Origin: Paraburkholderia tuberum STM678
GTDB taxonomy: Bacteria; Pseudomonadota; Gammaproteobacteria; Burkholderiales; Burkholderiaceae
NCBI RefSeq assembly: GCF_902833905.1
Contig: NZ_CADFGP010000062.1
Span: forward strand, 1 to 38,652
Direction of reading: 5' to 3'
Length of the DNA: 38,652 bases
A model generated the notes under the pieces. It saw only the letters and a list, made by a program, of their open reading frames with translations. It did no database searches and was not told where the DNA came from. This document shows, one piece after another, positions 1 to 9,900 of the stretch. The position numbers and the translations under genes were made by a program. Within the stretch, counting starts at the first letter, position 1. Each line of letters opens with the position of its first letter.

Positions 1-72
1 CAAAGATCGGGAATTCTAGCGGATCCGGCGGAAATCGGCGAAAGTCATACCCACAAAGGCCTTCAGGCAAAT

Positions 73-940
73 TTAGCAGCCTTGAGAAACCCGCAACCAG
101 TTGCCAAAGTAAGATAAGTTTTTCCTAAACGGCCTCAATTCTATTTTGCTATTTTCAATAATGTCTCGCTTCCCGATTTCGATAAACCTCCCATATGTCC
201 GAAGGACCGAGAAGCTTTTTGAAATCGACTCGCCAGAGAGTGAATTCAACACGATGTCGACGCCATCGCCACCGGTTTCCTCCAAGATCTCATCGGCAAA
301 GCAAAGCGACCGCGAATCGGCCACGTGACGGATGCCCAATGCACGAAGCAAATCGCGTTTCACCTGGGTGCCCGCAGTGGCGAAAACTTCAGCGCCGGCT
401 GCCTGCGCGAGCTGGATCGCCGCAAGTCCGACACCGCCAGCAGCGGCATGAATAAGCACCCGTTCGCCCTTCTTCAATTGACCTAATGTATGGAGAGCAT
501 AGTAGGCCGTAGTGAACGCTATTGGAATCGTGGTCGCTTCTTCGAAGCTGAGGTGAAGCGGCATGTGCGCAACCGAGCCCGCGTCGACAACCAGATGGCT
601 GCGAAGGGCGCCCGGAGCGCACGTTACTACTGCGTCACCGATCGCAAATTCGTCCACCCCTTCCCCGACAGTGCAGATACGTCCAGAACACTCCATTCCA
701 AGAGCATGTCCAAAAGCGCCGCCTTCAACGGCTTCATCGGGCAATAGGCCCATTGCAAGCATAACGTCACGGAAGTTCAGTGCCGCTGCCACGACCTGGA
801 TCTCCACCTCACCACTTTCCCTGGTGCTGGAATTTCACCGGTGCGTCGACGCCGGGCGGTTCGAAGAGATACCATCCGTACCACTTCCAGCTTGAAGCTG
901 GTGTCAAATTGTCGGCGCCTTCTAGTCATCCCGCTCTTTT
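73..940 (-). pseudogene. Polyketide synthase enoyl-reductase domain, relic
   Basis: The main frame (807 down to 73) encodes a medium-chain reductase domain of the PKS enoyl-reductase type. It has the entry motif ALNFRDVM, the NADPH-binding motif AAAGGVGLAAIQLA and the later motif VLNSLSGE. The expected N-terminal strand of the domain (FKLEVVR, then GEIPAPG) lies in another frame between about 900 and 826, so a frameshift separates it from EVEIQVVAA. The C-terminus leaves the family consensus shortly after NLSYFGNW and stops at 73. No ketosynthase, acyltransferase or carrier domain is attached. This is what remains of a larger modular synthase and it does not belong to the intact PKS operon further right. 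The domain identity is clear; how much of the original gene lies left of the window is unknown. Confidence 0.75.
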
Positions 941-1521
941 TCCTCGTCGATTCCGGATTGTCCTCCTATCGACCTGTCCGAGGAATTTAGACCACTACAG
1001 ACCTTACTCCGCCGAGTAATTGGGTAGCCGCAGCCCCTCCCGGGAACGCGCCCCCCCGAAGAACGCACCATGCGACTTTCACAGCACTGCGCTCGAGCGC
1101 GGCATTAAGCGTCACACTGACGCCGGTCTCGTCTACTGTACCGCCCCTTCGCGCGCGTTCACGATGTTGATCCGCCTCATCGCTGAGACGAAGGACGCTT
1201 TGAGCGAGAGTTCGTGTGTTTCTGACAGACAGTGCATCTGTCGCTGGATGAACGACAAAGGCAAGCGGACTGACGCCGTGCCTCCTCCTCGATTGACCCG
1301 CCCGTGGATCACAGAGTAATTTATGTTGAGGATGTCCACTGACTATTACTCCCTCTCATTGAGGAACAAAGAGCTAGTCCAAATGGTGCGCGATTTTTTC
1401 GATGCTTTCATTTCTATGCGTTCATCAAAGCGATAACCGAGTAACATGTTCTTAGAATTTACCCGTTTATTGCCAATACATCTAACCGCGAATCACATCT
1501 CACTTCTCTACTGACAAAGAT
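941..1521. other. No recognisable gene
   Basis: This stretch lies between the PKS relic and the phosphopantetheinyl transferase gene. Open frames here are short, have no good ribosome binding site and resemble no family I know. The DNA becomes AT-richer from about 1320 onward, which would suit a promoter for the gene at 1522, but I cannot place -35 and -10 boxes with confidence. Confidence 0.4.
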
Positions 1522-2268
1522 ATGCATGCGGATATGATAATCTGGATCGCCACGGCGGAAGACTTGGCTCGCTCCGTCGGGCGCAATCATGTCGATGTCT
1601 TGTTCGATATCCTGAGCGATGACGAGCACGCGCGTCTGAATCGATTTCGATACCAGCGCGACCGTGATATGTATCTGCTCGCACATAGCCTTCTGCGCAT
1701 AATCTCGGCCGGATATCTCGGCTTGCCCGACCCTGCTGCTCTGCAGTTTAACGCGAACAGCCGCGGCAAACCGGAGCTTGCTGAGCATGTCGAGCGGTTT
1801 TCGTTTAATCTCAGTCACTCAGGAACCTGGGTCGCGGTGGGGGTATCCGAACATGGACCATGCGGCGTTGATATTGAGGCACAACGCCAGACTCGGGATT
1901 GGCCGGCCATCGCGGATCGTTTTTTCTGTGCTTCGGAGCGGAATGCTATTGCAAATAGCGTCCATCCGTACTCCACGTTCCTTGGAGTGTGGACTTCGAA
2001 AGAGGCTTATCTGAAGGCAACTGGCGACGGACTTTCGCGCGGCCTGAACAGTTTCTCCGTGGTAGACGCGACAGGCGCATGGCGTCTGGACGACACCAAT
2101 GCCGACGAATCGGCAAGCCTCACGCGCGAGGCCGGTACGCATTACCATGTGGCGGCCTGCGTGTTGGGTAAGGAAGATGCGTCTTTTGACTTCAGGAGGG
2201 TCGAGATGCTTGATCCTGAGGCACTGTATCACATGGCCAGGCAATCAAGACGCGTCAACATGCAATAG
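1522..2268 (+). CDS. 4'-phosphopantetheinyl transferase, Sfp/AcpT type
   Basis: This 248-residue protein should transfer the 4'-phosphopantetheine arm of coenzyme A to the conserved Ser of carrier proteins. The Sfp signatures are visible in order: SFNLSHS (about 94-100), GVDIE (115-119, with D117 and E119 as metal ligands) and WTSKEAYLKATGDGL (157-171, with E161 and K165). The length is typical of Sfp-type enzymes (220-250). It is the only intact gene between two transposon-scarred regions and points toward the PKS operon, so it could activate the free ACP and the PKS carrier domain. The start is uncertain because a second ATG lies at 1534 and neither has a strong Shine-Dalgarno. Codon use is less GC-rich than in the PKS genes, which suggests a separate origin. 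Confidence 0.93.
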   Translation: MHADMIIWIATAEDLARSVGRNHVDVLFDILSDDEHARLNRFRYQRDRDMYLLAHSLLRIISAGYLGLPDPAALQFNANSRGKPELAEHVERFSFNLSHSGTWVAVGVSEHGPCGVDIEAQRQTRDWPAIADRFFCASERNAIANSVHPYSTFLGVWTSKEAYLKATGDGLSRGLNSFSVVDATGAWRLDDTNADESASLTREAGTHYHVAACVLGKEDASFDFRRVEMLDPEALYHMARQSRRVNMQ

Positions 2269-2333
2269 CTGTTCGTGTTCGTTATTTGGCATTTTACGAC
2301 TAAGTTGTTCCTGGTAAATCCGTTTGAATTTCG

Positions 2334-2560
2334 CTAACCTGGCCGCGCCACCTCGAGGGCCGTGGCGATCATCGCTTCGGACAACGCCGGTCGGCGACCA
2401 CCGTTATGACCGCCGATGAGGCCGCACACGCCACTGTCGCGCCGCGCATGCGACCAGTTGTAGACGCTTTGTCCGCTCACGCTAAGCTGCCCGGCGATGA
2501 CCTTGAGTTTGATCCCGCGCCCGAGCAGCAACAGGCCCGCTTCTTTCGCTTTCCTATTGC
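2334..2560 (-). pseudogene. IS630-family transposase, N-terminal fragment
   Basis: The minus frame reads from RKAKEAG through LLLGRGIKLKVIAGQLSV, GQSVYNWSHA and GGHNGGRRPALSEA to ALEVARPG. This is the N-terminal helix-turn-helix region of IS630-type transposases. The DDE catalytic part is missing and the frame ends at about 2334, so this is a decayed fragment with no transposition function of its own. Confidence 0.7.
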
Positions 2561-2572
2561 CGCATCACCATA

Positions 2573-2592
2573 AGCAGACTTTGCAGTCTGCT
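2573..2592. repeat. Perfect hairpin, 8-bp stem
   Basis: AGCAGACT and its exact reverse complement AGTCTGCT are separated by TTGC. There is no T-run behind it on either strand, so it is not a textbook terminator. It lies just upstream of the IS630 fragment and may be part of an element end. Confidence 0.5.
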
Positions 2593-3298
2593 GTCCCCGA
2601 AGGGAGCGGTACGGCTTTTCCACGTTCCACTTGCAGAAGTATGTTGGGTTAGGTGCCTGCTATCGACCGGGAGGCGTATGGGTCACGAGGACGCAAGTCT
2701 GAGGACGTCGCTCCCACCTCCATTACCTTTTTTGGTTCAAGCGTATTAGCCATTTCCGCCTTGTTATCTATAACGATCTTTAACGCATATTTACATATGT
2801 TCACCATACCAACTGTCTGGCACTTATCCGGCTTATGGCTGCCAGAAGGGTCTAGATGCACCCGGTGACACGGGTGGTTCCTCCATTGAAGTGGGAACAA
2901 CTTCTACAGGCGACTTCGTGTCGCACGATCATCGTATAGGCGCCCCTAGCCCGAATAGCGGCAACCAGTCACGCACTCCGCAGGCGCCGATGACGGCGTC
3001 CTTCGGTCTCGACCACCTTAGCGGCCGAATCGCGGCCGTAATTGCTCGCGCAGCGTCTCCGCGAGCGATCGAGTCGGCGGTCGTCGATCTCTTGCTCGCC
3101 ACCGACGCGCAGGATCTCCCGCGCGAGACGCACACGCAGCTGCATGAGCGGGCAATCGCCCACCACCAGGTCCCGATCGACGGCGCGCGCCTGGCGCACG
3201 GCCTCGTCAACGAGCTCGCGCATCGCGAGCAGCGCGAGCCGCTGGTGTTGCACCGTAAGCACCCGGTAAAGGCACCCGAGGTATTGGGCTGCCTGCGT
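2593..3298. other. Unassigned, partly coding-like stretch
   Basis: About 700 bases with no gene I recognise. Between 2990 and 3265 two mirrored frames on opposite strands are both open with high third-position GC: plus within 2891-3655, and minus 3262 to 2969. Codon bias therefore cannot tell which, if either, was coding. No motif, start signal or family resemblance is visible. Given the transposase fragments on both sides, I treat it as relic DNA. Confidence 0.35.
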
Positions 3299-3412
3299 TC
3301 AGGCAGTGGCGGGTGTCCAGCGATGCGGCAGCAACTGAGCGATGTCGTCGGCTCGATGGATTGTGGCAATCGGGTGAGGACGTCTTTCAGAGGGTTGGCC
3401 TGGATGCGTCGC
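3299..3412 (-). pseudogene. IS66-family transposase, C-terminal fragment
   Basis: The minus strand encodes NPLKDVLTRLP and then, after a one-base frame change, IHRADDIAQLLPHRWTPATA followed by a stop. This is the typical C-terminal tail of IS66 transposases, which run LKDVLTRLP, a spacer, then LLPHRW. Everything upstream of this tail is lost. Confidence 0.6.
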
Positions 3413-3635
3413 GCGCGAGCCGATGCTCGTCCCTATCCCGGGATAAACGGCAGAAATACACCCGGGCTAAAGGGCGTGAGGTTGCAAAAAAACCAACGTC
3501 GTGCGCCCGCTAGGGTCGCCGCAAAACCGGCATGGGCGCGCGGGCCGGTGGCGGTTGCCGCGCGTCGCTGGCGATCACCGGAAATCGCCAGCCGAAGCAG
3601 GTGCCGCTGCCACGGCGCCATGCGCCACACGCTCA

Positions 3636-4643
3636 CTAACCGGCCTGCAGATTGACGACCGTCCTGCCGTGTCCCTGCCCCTTCGCCAGCTCGCCCGCGG
3701 CATCGACGAGCTGCTCGAGGGTCACTTCGCGAATCATTCCGTCGAGCGCCGGGCCCGGCACGCATTGCGCGAGCCGTTCCCACGCCTCGACGCGGCGCGG
3801 CGTCGGGCAGCGGACCGAGTCGATGCCGGCGACGGTAATCCCACGCAGCAGGAAGGGAAATACGGTGGTTTCAAGGTCGATGCCGCCCACGAGCCCGCAG
3901 ACTGCCGCGCAGCCGCCATACGCGAGCCGCGCGATCGCCGACGACAGCACTGGTCCGCCGACCGTGTCGACGACGCCGGCGAACAGTTCCGGTTCCATCC
4001 CGTGGCGCCCGGGCTTCAGCGGCGCCGAGTAATCGTCACGCCCGATCGTGCGCGACGCGCCGAGCGACTTCAGATAGCTGTCGTGCTCGGGGCGCCCGGT
4101 CATCGCGACGACAGTGTAGCCGAGCCGCGCGAGGATCACGATCGCGAGACTGCCGACGCCGCCGCTCGCGCCGGTCACAAGGATCTCGCCGCTCGCGGGA
4201 CGCACGTCGTGCCGCTCAAGCGCGAGCGCGCAGAGCATCGACGTGAGGCCGGCAGTGCCGACGCCCATCGCCTGCCGCAGCGTGAGGCTCGCCGGCAGCG
4301 GGACGAGCCAGTCGGATTGCACGCGCTCGACCTGCGTGAAACCGCCCCAGTGCCGCTCGCCGATCCCCCACCCAGTCAGCACTACGGCGTCGCCGGGCCG
4401 GAACCGCGGGCTCGCGGACGTCCTGACGATACCGGCGAGATCGATGCCCGGTATTGCCGGAAACGTCCGGATGATGCCGCGATTGGCGAGCGCCATCGCG
4501 TCCTTGTAGTTGACGCTCGAATAGTGGACGTCGACGACGACGTCGTCGTCGGGCAGATCGTTGACGCTCAGCCATTCGATCGACGGCACGACGCTGCCGC
4601 CCGCCTTCTTCAGCATCAATGCCTTGAATCGGGATTCGCTCAT
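3636..4643 (-). CDS. MDR-family NADPH reductase, YhdH/AcuI-like
   Basis: This 335-residue medium-chain dehydrogenase/reductase resembles the YhdH/AcuI acrylyl-CoA reductase group. Visible features are the opening FKALML, SSVNYKDAMA (about 44-53), IPGIDLAG, VLTGWGIGE and the cofactor motif LVTGASGGVGSLA near the middle. No zinc-ligand pattern is seen, as expected for the zinc-free branch. It is the last gene of the PKS operon. The synthase has DH and KR but no ER domain, so this enzyme may act in trans as an enoyl reductase or on the released product; that is inference. A G-rich Shine-Dalgarno precedes the ATG at 4643. Confidence 0.85.
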   Translation of the reverse strand: MSESRFKALMLKKAGGSVVPSIEWLSVNDLPDDDVVVDVHYSSVNYKDAMALANRGIIRTFPAIPGIDLAGIVRTSASPRFRPGDAVVLTGWGIGERHWGGFTQVERVQSDWLVPLPASLTLRQAMGVGTAGLTSMLCALALERHDVRPASGEILVTGASGGVGSLAIVILARLGYTVVAMTGRPEHDSYLKSLGASRTIGRDDYSAPLKPGRHGMEPELFAGVVDTVGGPVLSSAIARLAYGGCAAVCGLVGGIDLETTVFPFLLRGITVAGIDSVRCPTPRRVEAWERLAQCVPGPALDGMIREVTLEQLVDAAGELAKGQGHGRTVVNLQAG

Positions 4644-4706
4644 GGTCGTTCCCCCCAGGTTCGGGTCGCGGCGGGTCGCGGCGGGACGTTGTGCGCCCTG
4701 GCGGCG

Positions 4707-5582
4707 TCATGGCGACGCATCGCGTTTTGCGAAACTGTCCGCAGGCCGCATGCCGGGCAGCGCGTCGACGAAGAAATCCGCCTGCAGCGGCGCCCCGGGC
4801 TGCATGTCGTATTGCGCGAAATCGCGCACGCCGGAGGCGAGCAGCACCTCGTCGTCAATGAAAAAATTGCCAGTGCACGTCGCCGCCGGCTGCGTCAGGA
4901 TAGCGTACGCCGCATCGGCGACGATCTCCGGCTTGCGCGACGCGGCGATCATGTCCTCCCCGCCAATCTCGTTGCGCACGGCCGCCGTCGCGATCGTCGT
5001 TCGCGGCCACAGCGAATTGACCGCGATGCCGAGGCTCGCGAACTCAGCCGCGAACGCGAGCGTGAAGAGGCTCATCGTGTATTTCGCGATCATGTACGGC
5101 GGAAAGTCGCGAAACCATCGCGTGTCCGTCGACAGCGGCGGCGACAGCGTGAGGACATGCGGGTTCGTCGACTGGCGCAGGTGCGGCACGCACGCCTGGA
5201 CGCAGACGAACGTGCCGCGTCCGTTCACGCCGTGCATCAGGTCGTAGCGCTTCGGCGGCGTATCGAGCGTGCCCGTCAGGCGAATCGCGCTCGCGTTGTT
5301 CACGACGATGTCGATGCCGCCGAACGCCGCGACCGTCTCGTCGACGACCGCCTGCACGCGGGCTTCGTCGCGAATGTCGGCGACGAGAGGCAGCGCATGG
5401 CCGCCTGCGTCCTCGATCGCCTTCGCAGCGGTATAGACCGTCCCTTCCAGATGCGGGTGCGGCGTCGCGGTCTTCGCGGCGATCGCGACGTTCGCGCCGT
5501 CGCGGGCCGCGCGCAACGCAATTGCGAGGCCGATGCCGCGGCTGCCGCCCGACATGAGCAAGGTCTTTCCGGCAAGGTTCAT
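4707..5582 (-). CDS. SDR-family oxidoreductase, HSDL2/AtuB-like
   Basis: This 291-residue classical short-chain dehydrogenase/reductase has the NAD(P)-binding motif GGSRGIG near residues 11-17, NNAS near 95 and the catalytic pair in YMIAK (Y-x3-K) after TLSPPLS. The C-terminal half (SLWPRTTIATAAV, then GNFFIDDEVLL) matches the subgroup of hydroxysteroid-dehydrogenase-like 2 and citronellol/isohexenyl catabolism reductases rather than FabG. A good GGAGGG ribosome site precedes the ATG. It lies between the HepT-like gene and the MDR reductase in the same operon and probably adjusts the oxidation state of the polyketide or its starter. The substrate cannot be read from sequence. Confidence 0.85.
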   Translation of the reverse strand: MNLAGKTLLMSGGSRGIGLAIALRAARDGANVAIAAKTATPHPHLEGTVYTAAKAIEDAGGHALPLVADIRDEARVQAVVDETVAAFGGIDIVVNNASAIRLTGTLDTPPKRYDLMHGVNGRGTFVCVQACVPHLRQSTNPHVLTLSPPLSTDTRWFRDFPPYMIAKYTMSLFTLAFAAEFASLGIAVNSLWPRTTIATAAVRNEIGGEDMIAASRKPEIVADAAYAILTQPAATCTGNFFIDDEVLLASGVRDFAQYDMQPGAPLQADFFVDALPGMRPADSFAKRDASP

Positions 5583-5687
5583 CTGTCCCTCCGTTTCGCT
5601 TGGGCGTGCTGTCGTTCTCGCGCATGCATGCAGCGCTGGCCTGGCCCTGCTGTAGGCGCTTGTCGCGAGGCGACCACACGCGTCGCG

Positions 5688-6122
5688 TCAAGCGGCCCGC
5701 CCGTCCGGCGGCCCGGTATCGGCGCGCGCGCCCGGAGCCGGCACGACCGGCAGCTCCGGCGGCACGCGCGGCCGTACGACGCCCTCGTTGAGATCGGGGA
5801 AATGCCGTCGCATCGCGCGTTCCAGCTCCGGGACGCTACGTCGCACTGCGAGCCAGACGAGCTTCTTCAGCCGGTCGGGATCGCGCTGATGCATCAGGTA
5901 GTCTACGCGCGCGCCGATCAGCCGCCACGGAAAATCGGGCAGCTGCAGCCGGTATTCGGGGCTCAGACACGTCCACGTGTAGCCGATCATCTCGATGTTG
6001 CGCACGACGGCGTCCTGCATCAGGTTCGAGTTCATGAACGCGCGGCGCCCGTCCCGCGTGTATTCGCGGATGCGTTGAAGCCGGCTCCTGATGTCGCACA
6101 GGTACAGCAGATCGTCGTCCAT
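5688..6122 (-). CDS. HepT/DUF86-like HEPN protein, no MNT partner
   Basis: This 144-residue protein resembles HepT (DUF86), the HEPN ribonuclease toxin of HepT-MntA systems. FMNSNLMQDAVVRNIEMIGY (about 29-48) matches the conserved helix, and ARVDYLMHQR (71-80) sits at the R-x4-6-H-x-Y active site. R72 and H78 are kept, but the Tyr that MntA AMPylates is replaced by Arg80. The last 30 residues are Pro-rich and extend beyond the family. No nucleotidyltransferase antitoxin gene is adjacent, and the gene sits inside the PKS operon just after the thioesterase. AAGGAG upstream supports the start at 6122. Its role here is unknown; a toxin that needs an antitoxin seems unlikely in this setting. Confidence 0.65.
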   Translation of the reverse strand: MDDDLLYLCDIRSRLQRIREYTRDGRRAFMNSNLMQDAVVRNIEMIGYTWTCLSPEYRLQLPDFPWRLIGARVDYLMHQRDPDRLKKLVWLAVRRSVPELERAMRRHFPDLNEGVVRPRVPPELPVVPAPGARADTGPPDGRAA

Positions 6123-6156
6123 GGTCGGTGCTCCTTGCGTCGCCGTCGGGCGACGC

Positions 6157-6912
6157 TCATTGCAGGTCCGCGGTCGTGCTGGACAGTTGCCGCGCGATCG
6201 CATCGAGCACTGCCCGCTGCGCATCGCGCAGGTAGAAATGGCCGCCCGGAAAGACGCGCACCGCCACCAGCCGCTCGCACGCATGCCAGCGTTCGAGGTC
6301 CGCAGCCCGCACGATCGGGTCGTCGGCGCCGCCGAACACCGTGACCGGGCAGCCGGGCCGCACGACGGACGGCCGGTAGGTGTCGAGCAACGTCATGTCG
6401 GCACGCAGCACGCGCACGACTTCCTGCGCGAATTCGGGATAGCGCAGCAGCGCGTCCGGCATGCCCCCGTAGCGACACACCGCGTCGAGCAGTTCCGCGT
6501 CGGTCGCGCGGTGCGGCAGCCGCCGCGGCCGCATGAGGTTCGGCAACGGCCACGACGACACGAACAGGTGCACTGGCGCGCCGGCGAGCCGCGTCGCCAG
6601 CTCGGACGCAATCGCCGCGCCCATGCTGTGGCCGAACAACGCGAACGGACGGTCGAGATACGGCGCCATCGCCACGGCAATCTCGTCGGCGGCCTCGTCC
6701 ATGCTGCTGAACGGCACGTCGTCGAGCCGGTTTTCCCGGCCGGGCAGTTGCACCGCGAACACATCGATCGCCGGCGCGAGCGCGCGACTCCAGCCGCGAA
6801 ACGTCGACGCCCCGGCTCCCGCGTGCGCAAAGCAGAAGAGCGACATCCGCGCAGCGGCCGTCGGCGTCGCCGACGGAAACCACGGGTTTGTCATCGCGGG
6901 GGCGGAGTTCAC
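6157..6912 (-). CDS. Type II thioesterase (alpha/beta hydrolase)
   Basis: This 251-residue stand-alone thioesterase of the GrsT/RifR type hydrolyses stalled or wrong acyl groups from carrier proteins. It has the opening SLFCFAHAGAGAS, the nucleophile motif FGHSMGA with normal Ser, and the C-terminal catalytic His in PGGHFYLRD. The GTG start at 6912 lies six bases after the PKS stop, implying translational coupling; an ATG at 6894 is an alternative. It provides the editing partner expected next to a type I PKS. The normal Ser here contrasts with the Cys in the thioesterase domain fused to the synthase. Confidence 0.88.
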   Translation of the reverse strand: MNSAPAMTNPWFPSATPTAAARMSLFCFAHAGAGASTFRGWSRALAPAIDVFAVQLPGRENRLDDVPFSSMDEAADEIAVAMAPYLDRPFALFGHSMGAAIASELATRLAGAPVHLFVSSWPLPNLMRPRRLPHRATDAELLDAVCRYGGMPDALLRYPEFAQEVVRVLRADMTLLDTYRPSVVRPGCPVTVFGGADDPIVRAADLERWHACERLVAVRVFPGGHFYLRDAQRAVLDAIARQLSSTTADLQ

Positions 6913-6918
6913 GGGCGC

Positions 6919-9900
6919 TCACGCCGCAAGCGCGTCCGAAATCGCGTTCAGAATGAACGCGCGGTCCTCGACGACGCCGAAATGTGCACCGTCGCGCGTG
7001 TACAGATTGAACGCGTCGGTCGTGAAATCGCGCCACGCGAGCGCATCCTCGTGCGTCACGTAAATGTCGTCCTTGCCCCGAAAGCTCGTGATCGGCACCG
7101 GCCACGGCGACGCCGGCACGAACACGTAGCGGCTCGCCATCTCGAACTCCGCGCGCACGACGGGTAGCACCAGTTCGCGCAGCTCCGGAATCGCGAGCAT
7201 TTGCTCGGTCGCGTCGATCTGGAAGTGCCGCAGCGCTTCGGCCAGCACGTCGTCCGTCTGTCGATAGAGCGGCGCGATGATGTCGAAATCGCGCAGATTG
7301 GCGAGCGCCGCGGCGAGCTTGCGCTCGAACGCGGCGTCGGCGACGAGCCGATGCGGCGGCCTCGCGCCGGACGCGAACAGGTGCACCGGCGTCACGCCGT
7401 CACGCTCGATCAGCGCACGGGCCGTCTCGTACATCGTGAGACCGCCGATGCAGTGGCCGAAGAACGCTACCGGGCGGTCAAGCAGCGGGCGCAGTTCGGC
7501 GAGCAGTCCGTCGACGAACGCGTCGATCCGGTTCACCGGCGGCTCGTTGATCCGCGACAGTCTACCGGGTGGCTCGACGGCGAGAATCTCCGCGTGCGGG
7601 TCCGCGCCGTCGGCCCACGCCCGATAGATCGCCGAGCCGCCGCCCGCGAACGGAAAGCAGATGAGCCGGTAGCGCGCGTCGGGATTCGACCTGATCTCGA
7701 CCAACCAGCGCTCGCGCTGCGCGGCCGGCACCGTCTGCTGCGTCGCGCCCGCGGCAGGCGCGGTGCTCGACGACGCCGGCCGCGGCACGACGGCGACCGT
7801 GGCGGTCGACGCTGTCGTTGCGCGCGCAGCGATCGCCGACGGTTCGGATGCCGCCGCGTCGGTCGCGATCTTGACCTTCGGCAGCAGTTCGTCGACGAGC
7901 TGATCGAGGCTCGGCCCCTTCAGCATGGCCGCTGCAGGTAGGCGCACCCCGACAGCCGCATCGAGCTGGTTGAGCAGCGTGATCGCCATCAGCGAATCGA
8001 GGCCGAGCTCGCGCAACGGCTGTGCCGGATCGAAATCGCCCTTGATTTCGAGTACCGCGCGAACCATCTGGCCGACGATGTCGTGCAGCACGGCACGCCG
8101 CTCGTCCTCCGGCGCGGCCGCGAGCCGCGCTTCGACCTGCGCGCGCGTGAAGAGCGCGTTCGCCGCGGGCGCTGGCGCGCCGCGCACGAGCCATTCGAGT
8201 AGCGGCGGCCGCTTCGGATACTGCGCGGCCCATTGCGGCCATTCGGTGAGCGTAGCGACGCTCTGATGGACGCCGCGCGCGAGAATCGCGTGCAGCAGCG
8301 CGATCCCGTCTTCCGGGTCGATGTAGTCGGTGCCGCGTGCGCGCCAGATGGTTTCGCCGCGCTCGCCCGATTCGGTGGCGAGCCCCGAACCGCCCCACGG
8401 CCCCCAGTTGATGGCCTGCGCCGGCAGACCGAGGCGCCGGCGGTATTCGGTCAAACCGTCGAGAAACGCGTTGCCGGCCACATAGTTCACCTGCCCCATC
8501 GCACCCGTCACGCTCAGCACCGACGAGAACAGCACGAAATGGTCGAGCGCCAGATGGCGCGTTTGCGCATGCAGCCCCCAGCCGCCGAGCACTTTCGGAT
8601 CGGTCGTTCTCGCGAACTTGTCCCAATCCATCTGCACGAGCACGCCGTCGTCCAGATTACCCGCGCAATGAAACACGCCCTTCAGCGGGGGCAACTCCGC
8701 GCCGATCTGCTCGATAAGCGCATGCGTGTCGGCTGCATGTGCGACGTCGGCCTGCTTGACCACCACGTTCGCGCCCTGCTGCCGCCACCGTTCGATGACC
8801 GCCGCGACCGCGTCGCCGGGCGCACGGCGCGCCGTCAGCACCAGATAGCGGACACCCTGCGCGCTCACGAGCCAGTCCGCGACCTTCAGTCCGAGCGCGC
8901 CGAGCCCGCCGGTGATCAGATATGTCGCCGCTGGATCGAACGGTGGGACGATCCGCTCGGGCACCGGCGCGTCGTCGTCCCGATCGAGACGCAACGCATA
9001 GCGGCGCCCGCCGCGCAGTGCGACTTCGTCCTCGCCGTCGCCTGCAAGCAGCTCCGCGGCCAGCGCGGCGACGTCGTCGCCCGCGACGTCGACCATTCCC
9101 GCCCACAGCTCCGAATGTTCGAGCGCCGCCACGCGGCCGATCCCCCAGACAGACGACTGCAGCGGGTCCGCACCCGGCGTACGTGGTACCGGCGCATGCG
9201 CGCCGCGGGTAACGAGCCACACGCGCGGCACGGCATCGGCATGGGCTTCGGCAAACGCGGCGAGCGCGCGCACGATCGCGAGCGTGCCGCCGCTGAACCG
9301 GCGTTCGGCGTCGGCAAGACTCTCCACTGTCGTCGCCTCGTCGACGTGTTCGCCGAGCCCGTGCGCGAGCACGACGCCGATGTGGCCGGCCGGGCCCGCT
9401 GCATCGGCCCGCGCGGCAAGCGCCGCGCTTAGCGTGGCCTGAGTATCCGCGGCATTGAACGCGCCCGTGCCGTCGCCGTCCGGCAGCGGCAGTACGGACG
9501 TACGACGGCCGAACGCGCGGAGCCGCGCGTCAAGCGCATCGGCCATGCCGCGCGCCGCGCTAGCGACGATTAGCCACTCGGTCGGCCCGTCCGCCGCCGC
9601 GTCGGACACGTCCGGCAGCGACAGCGCCGGACGCTCGACCCACTCGAGCCGATGCAGCGCGCGGTAGCGCGACGCGGCCGCCTGCGGCGCGATCTGCGTG
9701 CGAGTGATCGGCTTCACGGTGAGCCCGCCGATCAGCGCGACCGGCGCGCCGTCGTCGCCGTAGATTTCGATGTCGACGGTCACGACGCCCGCCTGCGCGA
9801 CGTCGCGACGCTTCGCGCGCACCCACACGCGACTCGCGCCGGCCCGGTCGATCTCGAACCGCTCGATCGAGATGGGCAGCCACGTACCGCCGGGCTTCGC

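Noticed and set aside
2573..2592. Rho-independent terminator
   Set aside because: The stem is good but no T-run follows on either strand.
3501..6344. 947-codon plus-strand open frame over the reductase, SDR and thioesterase genes
   Set aside because: It is antisense to clear family members, is extremely Arg-rich and has no start signal; it is a shadow of high-GC coding DNA.
7441..7464. Cys-for-Ser in the thioesterase as a sequencing error
   Set aside because: It cannot be excluded, but the surrounding sequence is clean and the change is a specific codon (TGC), so I keep it as a finding.
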